Assembly: GCF_014694455.1 (NCBI RefSeq)
Contig: NZ_JAAUWT010000017.1
Location: forward strand, 62,001-126,000
Length of the DNA: 64,000 nucleotides
DNA from: Vibrio sp. S9_S30
Lineage (GTDB): Bacteria; Pseudomonadota; Gammaproteobacteria; Enterobacterales; Vibrionaceae
Reading direction: 5' to 3'
Position 1 is the first letter of the stretch. Each line of letters starts with the position of its first letter. The notes under the pieces are model-generated. The model worked only from the letters and a program-made list of their open reading frames with translations. It was not told the DNA's origin and did not search any database. Below are positions 9,203 through 17,221 of this stretch, piece after piece. The translations under genes were made by a program, and so were the position numbers.

Positions 9203-9997
9203 ATGAGTAGACTCAAAGGAAAAGTCGCGGTAGTCACGGGCGCTGCCGACGGTATTGGTCGAGTGATTGCCTCGACAATGGCAAAGGAAGGCGCCTCTGT
9301 CATCCTTGCCGATATTCAGGAAGAGAAAGGGCAAAAGGCTACCCAAGATATGGTGGCGTCTGGCGGTTCAGCCCTATTCGTTCAAACCGATGTCAGCCAA
9401 GAAAAGGACATGCAGTCGTTGTTGGATAAAGCCGTTCAGCACTACGGAAAACTCGATATTTTAGTGAACAATGCCGCCGTCGCCATTGGTGGCATGCCGA
9501 TATACGACATGACTGAGCAACAATGGCAAGACATCGTAGCCATCAATTTCAGCAGTGTGTTTCGAGGCTGCAAGTTCGCGATTCCGCACATGATCAAGAA
9601 CGGCTCTGGCTCCATCATCAATATGGCGTCGGCTCAGGCGCACAATGGATTACAAGGCTGGAGCGCATACGCTGGCATTAAAGGGGGGATCATTGCGTTG
9701 AGCAAACAGCTCGCCGTGGAATTTGGTCCAAACAATATTCGCGTCAACACCATTTCACCGGGCACCATCAGCACTCCTATGGTGGAACAGGTGATCCGAG
9801 AAAGTGAAGACGGTGAAGCCATTATGCAATCGTTTGTGGACATGCACCCCATTGGGCGCATTGGTAAACCAGAAGAAGTGGCGGAAACGGCGGTCTACCT
9901 AGCCTCCGATGCCTCTGGCTTTACTACGGGGACAGACATTCGGGTTGATGGCGGGCTGTGCATTACGGCTCGCTACAAGCCAGACAACTGGTACTAG
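9203..9997 (+). CDS. short-chain dehydrogenase/reductase (classical SDR)
   Basis: NAD(P)-dependent oxidoreductase, 264 residues, full length for the classical family. The cofactor motif TGAADGIG is at 12-19, NNAA near 89, and the catalytic Ser143, Tyr156 and Lys160 are in MASAQAH and SAYAGIK. The C-terminal VDGG is present. LADIQE after the second strand has an Asp at the position that favours NAD. The frame opens further upstream, but the ATG at 9203 after TAGGTGA fits the family start. In this setting it probably oxidises the imported sugar or polyol to a ketone or lactone; the substrate is not proven. Confidence 0.92.
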   Translation: MSRLKGKVAVVTGAADGIGRVIASTMAKEGASVILADIQEEKGQKATQDMVASGGSALFVQTDVSQEKDMQSLLDKAVQHYGKLDILVNNAAVAIGGMPIYDMTEQQWQDIVAINFSSVFRGCKFAIPHMIKNGSGSIINMASAQAHNGLQGWSAYAGIKGGIIALSKQLAVEFGPNNIRVNTISPGTISTPMVEQVIRESEDGEAIMQSFVDMHPIGRIGKPEEVAETAVYLASDASGFTTGTDIRVDGGLCITARYKPDNWY

Positions 9998-10024
9998 AGT
10001 GTGTTAAGCAGGGGAAAAGCCACC

Positions 10025-11779
10025 ATGAGTTTAGTGAAAGCCAACCGACCTGAAATAACGTCATTGAAAGCGCTTGCCAAACGGGTAGAAAGTGGAAGCC
10101 GACTCTCTGTAGGGGGGCACCATTTTGCGCGGTTGCCCATCGCCTTAATAAGAGAAGTCTGTCAGCAACGCGTCACTGGCTTGCGCTATTTCAATTGGGC
10201 TGGAGGCTTGCCGCTGGAAATGTTGCTGGAAGCGAATGCTGTCGAGCGTATCGATATCTGTTTTTCTAGCCTCGATGTCTTTGGGCTGGCGCCTAAATTT
10301 CGCCATGCCGTCGAAAAACAGGGCATTCCCATGACGGACTGGCCGGCGTTGGCCTTGATTCAAGGCCTGAGAGCCGCCGAGCAGAATCTGCCCTTTCTCC
10401 CGATGCAAAGCCCTGTCGGTTCCGATCTCAACAAAACCTGCCCTGCCCTCACCCCTTATTTCGATGAAGCAAGCCAACAAACGCTGTCACTTGTCCAAGC
10501 CCAAACGACCGACGTATTGTTGCTGCATGCCCCTCGGGCTGACGAATCCGGCAATGTCGAGCTTTATGGCGCTCATTCACTGGACAAACTGGTGGCAGGT
10601 GCGGCCAAGCAGGTGCTGGTGACCGTGGAAGAAATCGTGCCGAACGGCACCTTACAAAACGGATTGAGGAACACCATTCTTCCTCGCAATAAGATCAGCG
10701 CAATCGCGGAAGTCAAAGGCGGGGCGTACCCTTGTTCTTGCCTCCCTTATTACACCACAGACTACCAGCGATTGATGGAGATAACCCAAAGCACACAACC
10801 TCTGGCATCCCTATTGCCACTGCGCGACGTGCCAACACTCATCCGGCAAGCGGCAACACTCCCTTTGAATGATCTTTTGTCTTCGTACACAGTTTTACCC
10901 ATTGTCGACAACGAGTTACCGGCAACCGCCGCCGATATCATGACCATTCGGGTAGCACGAATGCTGGACAACAACAGCTACGCCAGCGCAGGGGCAGTCT
11001 CCCCCTTGGCTAATGTGGCTTCCCGTTTGGCCAAAGCCAGCCATGCCCCCGACATGATGTTCACCACCTTGAGTGGCGGCACGGTTGATATCCAAGCGGG
11101 CACCATGAGCCTAACGCTATTGGAATCCATGGACACACAAAGCGCCGCTGGGCATACCGGAGGGGAAGACACCTACTGGACAGCGTACCAAGGGAGCTTG
11201 GTCACTCACGAAATTGTGGGCACCGCACAAATTGACGCCAAGGGCATGACAAACACCTTGTCTATTTCTAAACCCAGCGGCGGCATCGTTCGTTTACCTG
11301 GGCAAGGCGGCATGGCGGATGTCGCAAACATGCACCAACATTTTATGGTTTATGTGCCGCGTCACAGCCCTCAGGCGCTGGTTGAACACGTTGAACTATG
11401 CAGTGCGGGGCGTTTGCTCGTATCGGAAGAGGATCGTAAAAAGTATGGCTATCGCTCTGGCAAAATCGTCCTAATCACGAATCTGTGTTTGTTTGAATTC
11501 GACGAAAACGCAGGTCAACTGGTTGTTGTCGAAACCATGCCAAATGTGAGCAGGCAAACCATTGAGGCGCAAACGGGTTTTCGTGTCATTTTCTCTGAGC
11601 AGTGTCACGAAATGGATCCGGTACGAGACGAGGAGTTAACACGATTAAGACGTGAAGTGGATCCGCTGGGCATAAGAAGGTTAGAGTTTGTGAGTGCTAA
11701 GGAACGACAAACGTTACTCAGCCGCATCATTCGCCAAGATCGTCAATTAGTCACGGCACTGCTTAGACGACTGGCTTAG
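10025..11779 (+). CDS. fused family I CoA-transferase (alpha and beta parts in one chain)
   Basis: 584-residue cytoplasmic protein resembling acetate/3-oxoacid and glutaconate CoA-transferases with both half-subunits fused. The N-terminal half has SRLSVGGHHFARLPIALI and LLHAPRADESGNVEL. The C-terminal half has MTIRVARMLDNNSYASAGAVSP, a glycine-rich GGIVRLPGQGGMADVAN, and a closing DPLGIRRLEFVSAKERQ tail. I cannot place the catalytic glutamate with confidence. A GTG frame start exists at 10001, but ATG 10025 with AGGGGAAA at 10010-10017 is better. It is unrelated in sequence to the CaiB-type enzyme at 3331, so the cluster holds two independent CoA-transfer chemistries. Confidence 0.8.
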   Translation: MSLVKANRPEITSLKALAKRVESGSRLSVGGHHFARLPIALIREVCQQRVTGLRYFNWAGGLPLEMLLEANAVERIDICFSSLDVFGLAPKFRHAVEKQGIPMTDWPALALIQGLRAAEQNLPFLPMQSPVGSDLNKTCPALTPYFDEASQQTLSLVQAQTTDVLLLHAPRADESGNVELYGAHSLDKLVAGAAKQVLVTVEEIVPNGTLQNGLRNTILPRNKISAIAEVKGGAYPCSCLPYYTTDYQRLMEITQSTQPLASLLPLRDVPTLIRQAATLPLNDLLSSYTVLPIVDNELPATAADIMTIRVARMLDNNSYASAGAVSPLANVASRLAKASHAPDMMFTTLSGGTVDIQAGTMSLTLLESMDTQSAAGHTGGEDTYWTAYQGSLVTHEIVGTAQIDAKGMTNTLSISKPSGGIVRLPGQGGMADVANMHQHFMVYVPRHSPQALVEHVELCSAGRLLVSEEDRKKYGYRSGKIVLITNLCLFEFDENAGQLVVVETMPNVSRQTIEAQTGFRVIFSEQCHEMDPVRDEELTRLRREVDPLGIRRLEFVSAKERQTLLSRIIRQDRQLVTALLRRLA

Positions 11780-11808
11780 GCATAAAAGACATTTCGCACA
11801 GGTACACA

Positions 11809-12570
11809 ATGGCAAATAGTGAAAGTAAATATTCCGTTCCGGCAGTCGATAAAGCGCTCAGTGTATTAGAGCTGCTATCTGAATCCCCAGACGGCGCAAC
11901 CCAAACCGAAATTGCGCGTCGGCTTGACCGCTCCATCACCAGTTTGTATCGGGTGATTCAGGTCCTTGAGGAGAAAGGGTACATCTATTCCACAGGACCG
12001 AAATCCACCTATCATCTGTCTTTGAAAATGTTTGAGGTGGCCAATCGCCACTACCCAGTGCAAACTCTGGTGGAAGCCGCCCACGTGGAAATCAAATCGG
12101 TATGCAAAGCCACACTTCAAAGCTGCCACATCGCCCTGCTCAACGGTCAGGAGATCATCATCATCCACCAGCAAGATCCCCCTCTGGGAACCCATTACTC
12201 CGTCGCAACGGGCAGCCGCTACCCTGCCCTTGAAACCAGTTCTGGTGCGGTGATAATTGCTTACTCTGAGCAAGAAGTTCAGCAACCGTTTTACGACGCT
12301 TTACCTTCAGACACCGAAAAGCACGCGCTCAAGAAAAGGCTGGATAACATCATTCGCTTAGGACACGAGAGGATGGAGTCGGAAGTGGTGGCCGGCATTC
12401 TTAATTTATCGGTTCCTCTGTTTGACTACCGCAACAGAGTGGTTGGCGTGGCAACGGTGCCTTTCTTATCACAAAAATACGCTCAGGAAACCAATCCAGA
12501 AGAAGCACTCAGCATGCTGAAAGAGGCCTGCAAGACGATTTCCCGTAACTTAGGTTACCCGAACCCTTAG
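11809..12570 (+). CDS. IclR-family transcriptional regulator
   Basis: 253-residue DNA-binding regulator, probably of this cluster. The N-terminal winged helix-turn-helix covers about residues 12-65 (AVDKALSVLELL, then TQTEIARRLDRSITSLYRVI). The C-terminal IclR effector domain has HIALLNGQEIIIIHQQDPP and ETSSGAVIIAYS, and ends with GVATVPFL. It lies in the same direction as the enzymes, 29 nt after the CoA-transferase stop. IclR proteins usually bind a pathway metabolite and control the adjacent operon; here the ligand is unknown. Confidence 0.92.
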   Translation: MANSESKYSVPAVDKALSVLELLSESPDGATQTEIARRLDRSITSLYRVIQVLEEKGYIYSTGPKSTYHLSLKMFEVANRHYPVQTLVEAAHVEIKSVCKATLQSCHIALLNGQEIIIIHQQDPPLGTHYSVATGSRYPALETSSGAVIIAYSEQEVQQPFYDALPSDTEKHALKKRLDNIIRLGHERMESEVVAGILNLSVPLFDYRNRVVGVATVPFLSQKYAQETNPEEALSMLKEACKTISRNLGYPNP

Positions 12571-12571
12571 G

Positions 12572-12616
12572 CACATAAAACACATAAAGCACATAAAGCA
12601 CATAAGGCACATAAGG
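12572..12616. repeat. 9-bp tandem repeat, five units
   Basis: Five direct 9-bp units immediately follow the IclR stop codon: CACATAAAA, CACATAAAG twice, then CACATAAGG twice, ending in CACC. The pairing of variants suggests stepwise duplication by slippage. Confidence 0.85.
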
Positions 12617-12629
12617 CACCATACTCACA

Positions 12630-12645
12630 CTCGGGGATACCCGAG
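12630..12645. promoter_or_regulatory. short GC-rich palindrome before the aldolase gene
   Basis: CTCGGG and CCCGAG form a perfect 6-bp inverted repeat around GATA, 31 bases upstream of the aldolase start. It may be an operator or a small RNA hairpin; nothing distinguishes these. Confidence 0.35.
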
Positions 12646-12676
12646 CTCTATCAACGGACGATAATAGGAGGTAATC

Positions 12677-13360
12677 ATGTCATCAGACAACATCTTGTTT
12701 ACCAAAATCAGGGAAGAGTTATTCACCGCGGTCCTTGGCGATGTCATGGATAAAATGGGGTACACGCAACAATTTTTACCTCCTTATCTCAACACATTAC
12801 AACGAGACATGGTGATTGCGGGCAGAGCAATGACGGTACTGGAAGCCGACGTATTTGAAGAAGCCTCCTCCGAAAGCCCCAACCCAGCCATGGCTCAACC
12901 GTTCGGGTTAATGTTTGAAGCGTTAGATAGCTTAAAACCCAACGACGTCTACATCTGTACAGGATCATCACCGGATTACGCACTATGGGGCGGGCTCATG
13001 TCGACCCGAGCCCTCAAGCTTGGTGCGGCGGGGGCCGTGTTGGATGGTTATCTCCGTGACAGCAATGAAATTCTCTCACTCGGTTTTCCTGTCGCCAGTC
13101 GCGGATGCTACGCCCAAGATCAAGGACCTAGAGGGAAAGTCATCAACTACAACGTTCCTTTGAGGGTGGGGGCAGTCAAAATCCAACCCGGCGATATCAT
13201 TTTTGGTGACTGTGATGGCGTGCTGTGCATTCCTAAAGAAATCGAAGAGGACGTCATTTCCAAAGCACTAGAGAAAGTACGCGGCGAAAGTGAAGTCCGA
13301 AAGGCGCTTGAAAATGGAATGAGCACCGTAGACGCATTCGAACGATTTGGGATCATGTGA
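12677..13360 (+). CDS. RraA-family protein, probable class II pyruvate aldolase (HMG/CHA aldolase type)
   Basis: 227 residues, of the family that includes 4-hydroxy-4-methyl-2-oxoglutarate aldolase and the RNase E inhibitor RraA. The sequence has TAVLGDVMDKMG near 17, GGLMSTRALKLGAAGAVLDGYLRD with Asp123, Arg127 and Asp128 in the conserved GxxxDGxxRD element, PVASRGCYAQD near 138 and GDIIFGDCDGVLCIP near 178. In aldolases the Arg-Asp pair helps bind metal and pyruvate. AGGAGGT stands before the ATG, the strongest ribosome site in the cluster. In a catabolic cluster an aldolase, oxaloacetate decarboxylase or dehydratase-like role is more likely than RNase control. Confidence 0.85.
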   Translation: MSSDNILFTKIREELFTAVLGDVMDKMGYTQQFLPPYLNTLQRDMVIAGRAMTVLEADVFEEASSESPNPAMAQPFGLMFEALDSLKPNDVYICTGSSPDYALWGGLMSTRALKLGAAGAVLDGYLRDSNEILSLGFPVASRGCYAQDQGPRGKVINYNVPLRVGAVKIQPGDIIFGDCDGVLCIPKEIEEDVISKALEKVRGESEVRKALENGMSTVDAFERFGIM

Positions 13361-13368
13361 GGTGAGAA

Positions 13369-14412
13369 ATGGAACTCTATATTGGCAGCTATTCGAGCCC
13401 TCTTGAAGGGGTCGAAGCAAATGGAAAAGGCCTCTACAAAGTCAGCTTTGACCCCAAAACAGGGCAATTTGGGCAGGCACATTTGCATTTGAAATGCGAT
13501 AACCCCACAGCACTTGCTGTCTCATCCGACGGGCAAAACCTGTACACAGTGCGTGAAGTGTTTCAGCAAAAGCACCCCGCAATGATCCACCTGCATTCCG
13601 ATGCCCCCCACAGAGAGTGGAACGTTCAAGGTGAACTGCCTTGCCATATCGCCTTGCACGACAATCCCAATTGGATCACCACCGCTCAGTACTGGACGGG
13701 AGAAATCTCTCTGTTTCAGTACAGCGAACAGGGAAATGCTCAGCTCATTCGTCATCTAGAGCATCATGGTACAGGGCCAAATACCAACCGTCAGGAAGGG
13801 CCTCACGCCCATTATTCTACCTTCACAAATGGCGGTTATCATCTGCATTCTACCGACTTAGGAGCCGATACGATCTGGAGTTATGAGCTGGACGATTCAG
13901 GACAAATTCTTAACAGTGCATCTTGCGACGTGCCTTCTGGTTGTGGACCAAGGCACATGGTCGTCAGCCCAGATGAACGTTTCGCCTATGTCTGCTGCGA
14001 ACTGGATGAAACCTTACTGGTGCTTACCCGATCAGGTCTTGGGTGGCATTTTCACTCTCAATTGCACGCTTTTGACTGCGATAAAGAGACAGAAGGATCG
14101 GTTTCCGCCATTCGTCTTTCGCCAAACGGGCGGCATTTGTATGTATCGGGAAGACGACAATCGCGCATTGCTCACTTCACGATAGACGCTCACACACAAC
14201 TCCCAACCCGAGACGGCACCTTTGAAACCGGCGGAGAATGCCCACGAGATTTTATTCTTACCCACGATGGGCAGTGGCTATTGATAGGCAATCAATACAG
14301 TAACCAAGTCGTCAGCATGCGGTTGAACCAAGAAACGGGCAAACCGAGCCCCCCATCGGGGAAAGTCGATATTGGAACGCCCGTTGCCATCATCGAAATT
14401 CCCAACAGTTAA
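13369..14412 (+). CDS. lactonase of the 6-phosphogluconolactonase-like beta-propeller family
   Basis: 347 residues with the YbhE/Pgl seven-bladed propeller pattern: MELYIGSYSSPLEG start, GKGLYKVSFDPKTGQF, NPTALAVSSDGQNLYTV, GPHAHYSTFTNGGYHLHSTDLGAD, GCGPRHMVVSPDERFAYVCCEL and RDFILTHDGQWLLIGNQYSNQV. No signal peptide, so it acts in the cytoplasm. It starts 8 nt after the aldolase stop behind GAGGTGAG. Such enzymes open sugar lactones made by dehydrogenases, which fits the SDR upstream. Whether the substrate is phosphorylated is not visible; no sugar kinase occurs in the cluster. Confidence 0.87.
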   Translation: MELYIGSYSSPLEGVEANGKGLYKVSFDPKTGQFGQAHLHLKCDNPTALAVSSDGQNLYTVREVFQQKHPAMIHLHSDAPHREWNVQGELPCHIALHDNPNWITTAQYWTGEISLFQYSEQGNAQLIRHLEHHGTGPNTNRQEGPHAHYSTFTNGGYHLHSTDLGADTIWSYELDDSGQILNSASCDVPSGCGPRHMVVSPDERFAYVCCELDETLLVLTRSGLGWHFHSQLHAFDCDKETEGSVSAIRLSPNGRHLYVSGRRQSRIAHFTIDAHTQLPTRDGTFETGGECPRDFILTHDGQWLLIGNQYSNQVVSMRLNQETGKPSPPSGKVDIGTPVAIIEIPNS

Positions 14413-14450
14413 CGAGCGGGGTCTCATTCGGTAGCACGGAAGGCCATCAT

Positions 14451-14529
14451 TCGGAAAGCAATCAGGCGAAAAGTAATCATGCGAAAAGCAATCATGCAGG
14501 CGAAAAGTAATCATTCGAAAAGCAATAAC
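14451..14529. repeat. 15-bp degenerate tandem repeat, five units
   Basis: Units of the form GCGAAAAGYAATCAT lie at 14451, 14466, 14481, 14500 and 14515, with a 4-base insert before the fourth. They fill the spacer between the lactonase and the next gene, ending 17 bases before its ATG. Confidence 0.8.
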
Positions 14530-14546
14530 CAGAAGGAGAGTGAAGG

Positions 14547-15557
14547 ATGACACAGTCCCAATCACTGAGCTGGAAGTACGGTACGGTGCGAGTGGATGCG
14601 ATGGGCGGAATGATAGGGCCGACGGTGTTTGCCTTACCGAATGGTCAGCAGGTTTCCCCCTTTTATTTGGCACCATGGCACAGCGAACCTAAAACGCCAA
14701 ACATGGATGCGCTGACGGCATCGTTAAGGGGAGAATGGCCCTGCGTACCGTTTGGGTACCCTATGTCGCCTCAAGGCTTCCCAGACGAGTGGCAACAAGT
14801 CATGAACGAAGACGAAAAGATAGAGCATGTCCATGGATACAGCTCGAATCACCCATGGCACTTTCATCCTCCTTCTGGTGACCACATCTCACTGTATATC
14901 GACTACCCCACAGCACACCCTGTGAAACGATTGACCCGTATCATCCAACCCGATCCCAACAGCCCAACCTTGAACATTCAATTAACGGTGGAAGTGAGAA
15001 GAGCAACGAGACAACCCATTGCATTGCACACCTGTTTCAAATTGCCCAATACGGAAAAGATGGCTGAGATTCACACCCAAAAAATGACGCTAGGACGCAC
15101 TCACCCTGCCGTTGTCGCACCAGAAGCACACGTGTTTTCACCCCATCAGGTTTTCCACGATTTAACTGCGGTCCCTGCACTCGACGGAAGAACACTCAAT
15201 GCCGCGCGCGTACCTTTCCCCTTTCCAGCAGAAGAATTGCTCCAGCTCGAAGGCACAGAAGGGACGGTATCAATCAGCAACGTCGCCGAGCAATACAAAG
15301 CCACACTAACGTGGGATGCCGACACGCTTCCTAGCGTGCTGCTGTGGTACTCCAATTACGGTCGCTTAGCGCCTCCTTGGAGAGGAAGAAACTTATGCAT
15401 TGGCATAGAACCCATTTGCTCACCCTTTGGGCTATCTCCAAATACCGCACGTCAGAATAACCCTATCGCCGCATCTGGCGTTCCTACAGTGGTTTCATTC
15501 ACGCCAGACGCTCCCCTTACCATACGCTACCAGATAGCACTCGAATCCCTTGGTTGA
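14547..15557 (+). CDS. galactose-mutarotase-like (aldose 1-epimerase superfamily) protein, unassigned
   Basis: 336 residues, soluble, no signal peptide. Features that suggest the mutarotase-like fold are the start with GTVRVDAMGGMIGPTVF and ALPNGQQVSPFYLAPW, LRGEWPCVPFG near 60, EHVHGYSSNHPWHF near 95-108 (His residues at the place used by epimerases), LTRIIQPDPNSPTLNIQLTVEV, and a C-terminal GRNLCIGIEPICSPFG. The match is at fold level; I do not recognise a characterised family. AAGGAGAG precedes the ATG. It ends the cluster and could interconvert or bind the anomeric or lactone form of the imported sugar; this is inference. Confidence 0.6.
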   Translation: MTQSQSLSWKYGTVRVDAMGGMIGPTVFALPNGQQVSPFYLAPWHSEPKTPNMDALTASLRGEWPCVPFGYPMSPQGFPDEWQQVMNEDEKIEHVHGYSSNHPWHFHPPSGDHISLYIDYPTAHPVKRLTRIIQPDPNSPTLNIQLTVEVRRATRQPIALHTCFKLPNTEKMAEIHTQKMTLGRTHPAVVAPEAHVFSPHQVFHDLTAVPALDGRTLNAARVPFPFPAEELLQLEGTEGTVSISNVAEQYKATLTWDADTLPSVLLWYSNYGRLAPPWRGRNLCIGIEPICSPFGLSPNTARQNNPIAASGVPTVVSFTPDAPLTIRYQIALESLG

Positions 15558-15611
15558 TACTAAAGCGAACACTACCCTACCCACGACCCAAGTCTTATTT
15601 ACTTTTCTCCG

Positions 15612-15638
15612 CGGCTTTTTTACTCTGTAAAAAAGCCG
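15612..15638. other. hairpin upstream of modF
   Basis: CGGCTTTTTTA pairs perfectly with TAAAAAAGCCG (11 bp) around a 5-nt loop. No T-run follows on either strand outside the stem, so it is not a classical terminator, although a U-rich stem might terminate weakly. It ends 21 bases before the modF ATG. Confidence 0.5.
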
Positions 15639-15659
15639 TTCACTAGGCAAGGAAGCCAT

Positions 15660-17111
15660 ATGCCCATAATATTCACAGACGTCGTTACTCAACCCCATTC
15701 TCACCCACTTTCTATCCCTAACTGGACCATTCAGGAAAATCAAAACTGGGGGATTTTCTGTGCAAAAGGGGATATTGGCGAACAACTTCATCAAGTGCTC
15801 ACTCGATCCATTGAACTGAAAAGTGGCCATTGTGATGCACCATTGTTGAAGATCGCGTACGTATCATTAAGCCAACAGCAAGCGCTACTGGAGCAAGAGC
15901 TCGCCGATGACGATACCGACTTTATGGATAAGTTCGATAACGGGTCAACCGTGCACGAATTGTTGTCGGTATCCGGTCAACCTGAAAAAGACATAGCTCT
16001 TCTTGTCGAACAATTGGATTTAGACCATTTGCTTGATCGCGGCTTTCGTTTGCTGTCGACCGGAGAAACACGGCGGTTAATGCTGGCGAGAGCACTGCTT
16101 GAACAACCCGACCTTCTTATCTTAGATGAGCCCTATACCGGATTAGATAAAGCGCACCGTGAAGCGTTGGCTCACTTTCTTAACCGCCTCAGCCAAAAGG
16201 TACAACTCGTCATTTTGGTGTCGCGGGAAAACGAACTGCCCGAGTGGATAGAACACATCGCTTTGTTCGAAAATGGAAAACTGACCCAAACGCTCTCCAG
16301 AGAGGAATGGCTAACTCACCCCATCATCGCTCAGATCAATGCGCAAACCGAAGCCCAAAGTACAAAAGTTCTGGACTTGTACAGTAAGTATCAGCATCAA
16401 GTCACCTTCTCTGACCCGCTGGTGGAACTGGTGAATGGCAAAGTGGAATACACCGATCAAAAGATATTCAGTGGCGTCAATTGGCAGATAAGACACCACC
16501 AGCATTGGCAAGTTCGAGGGCCCAACGGTTGCGGAAAAAGTACGCTGCTGGGGCTGATATTTGGTGATCATCCACAATGTTATAGCAACGATATTCGCTT
16601 ATTTGACATGAAGCGTGGCAACGGTGAAACGGTTTGGGACATCAAGAAACACATCGGGATGGTGTCGTCAGCGCTGCACTTACAATACCGTGTTAGCTGC
16701 AAAGCGATTGAAGTCGTTTTATCGGGGTTTTACGACTCTATCGGCCTGTATGAATCCCCAAGCAAACAGCAAATTGAAACCGCAAAAGAGTGGCTCGCCA
16801 TTTTCCAAATGAGCGATATGGCTAACCAGCCTTTCAAAACGCTGGAATACGGGCAGCAGCGGTTGTTGCTGATTGCCCGCGCCTTAATCAAACGCCCTGC
16901 ACTTCTCATATTAGACGAACCCTATCAAGGACTGGATTTTTTGGGGAGAAGACTCGTTGTCAATTCGCTTGAATTGATTGCGAAACATCAACTTAGCCAA
17001 CTGCTTTTTGTCTCTCATTATGAAGAAGATGCCATTGAAAGCATTCATCATTTCGTGGATTTTGTGCCCTGCGAAGACGGTGAGGGTTATGTTGTCGAAA
17101 TCACTCAATAG
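15660..17111 (+). CDS. modF: ModF-like ATPase with two ABC domains
   Basis: 483 residues, soluble, with tandem ABC domains and no membrane partner nearby. The first domain lacks a normal Walker A: the position reads FCAKGDIGEQL with no GKS/T. It retains LLSTGETRRLMLARALL and LLILDEPYTGLD. The second domain has Walker A GPNGCGKSTLLG near 286, LEYGQQRLLLIARAL and LLILDEPYQGLD. This layout and length match ModF (PhrA), a protein found with molybdate genes in Enterobacteria whose role in transport is not established. AAGGAAG precedes the ATG. No mod transporter genes are in the window. Confidence 0.8.
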   Translation: MPIIFTDVVTQPHSHPLSIPNWTIQENQNWGIFCAKGDIGEQLHQVLTRSIELKSGHCDAPLLKIAYVSLSQQQALLEQELADDDTDFMDKFDNGSTVHELLSVSGQPEKDIALLVEQLDLDHLLDRGFRLLSTGETRRLMLARALLEQPDLLILDEPYTGLDKAHREALAHFLNRLSQKVQLVILVSRENELPEWIEHIALFENGKLTQTLSREEWLTHPIIAQINAQTEAQSTKVLDLYSKYQHQVTFSDPLVELVNGKVEYTDQKIFSGVNWQIRHHQHWQVRGPNGCGKSTLLGLIFGDHPQCYSNDIRLFDMKRGNGETVWDIKKHIGMVSSALHLQYRVSCKAIEVVLSGFYDSIGLYESPSKQQIETAKEWLAIFQMSDMANQPFKTLEYGQQRLLLIARALIKRPALLILDEPYQGLDFLGRRLVVNSLELIAKHQLSQLLFVSHYEEDAIESIHHFVDFVPCEDGEGYVVEITQ

Positions 17112-17180
17112 GTGTCATTGCTCACATAATGCACAACTCACCAAACAAAGGTGTTGACGTTTTTTTAACCACACAGCAAC

Positions 17181-17213
17181 CTAACAAAAGTTAGTTAATC
17201 AAACTTTTGTTAG
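17181..17213. promoter_or_regulatory. perfect 12-bp inverted repeat at the psuK start: operator or attenuating hairpin
   Basis: CTAACAAAAGTT at 17181-17192 is exactly inverted as AACTTTTGTTAG at 17202-17213 with a 9-base AT-rich spacer. The right arm contains the TTG at 17207 and touches the GTTAGGG that would serve as ribosome site for ATG 17222. Either a dimeric regulator binds here as DNA, or the RNA fold hides the ribosome site. The kinase downstream has its own helix-turn-helix and is an obvious candidate for the regulator. Confidence 0.7.
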
Positions 17214-17221
17214 GGTTTCTT

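Noticed and set aside
12572..12616. Possible CRISPR-like array
   Set aside because: Units are adjacent with no spacers and only 9 bp long; simple tandem duplication explains them. The same holds for the arrays at 4522, 14451 and 55578.
12677..13360. RraA-like protein as an RNase E regulator
   Set aside because: It keeps the DGxxRD aldolase element and sits in a catabolic operon with its own strong ribosome site, so an enzyme is more likely.
15612..15638. Hairpin before modF as terminator of the catabolic cluster
   Set aside because: The T-run is inside the stem, not after it, and the element abuts the modF ribosome site, so it is listed only as a hairpin.
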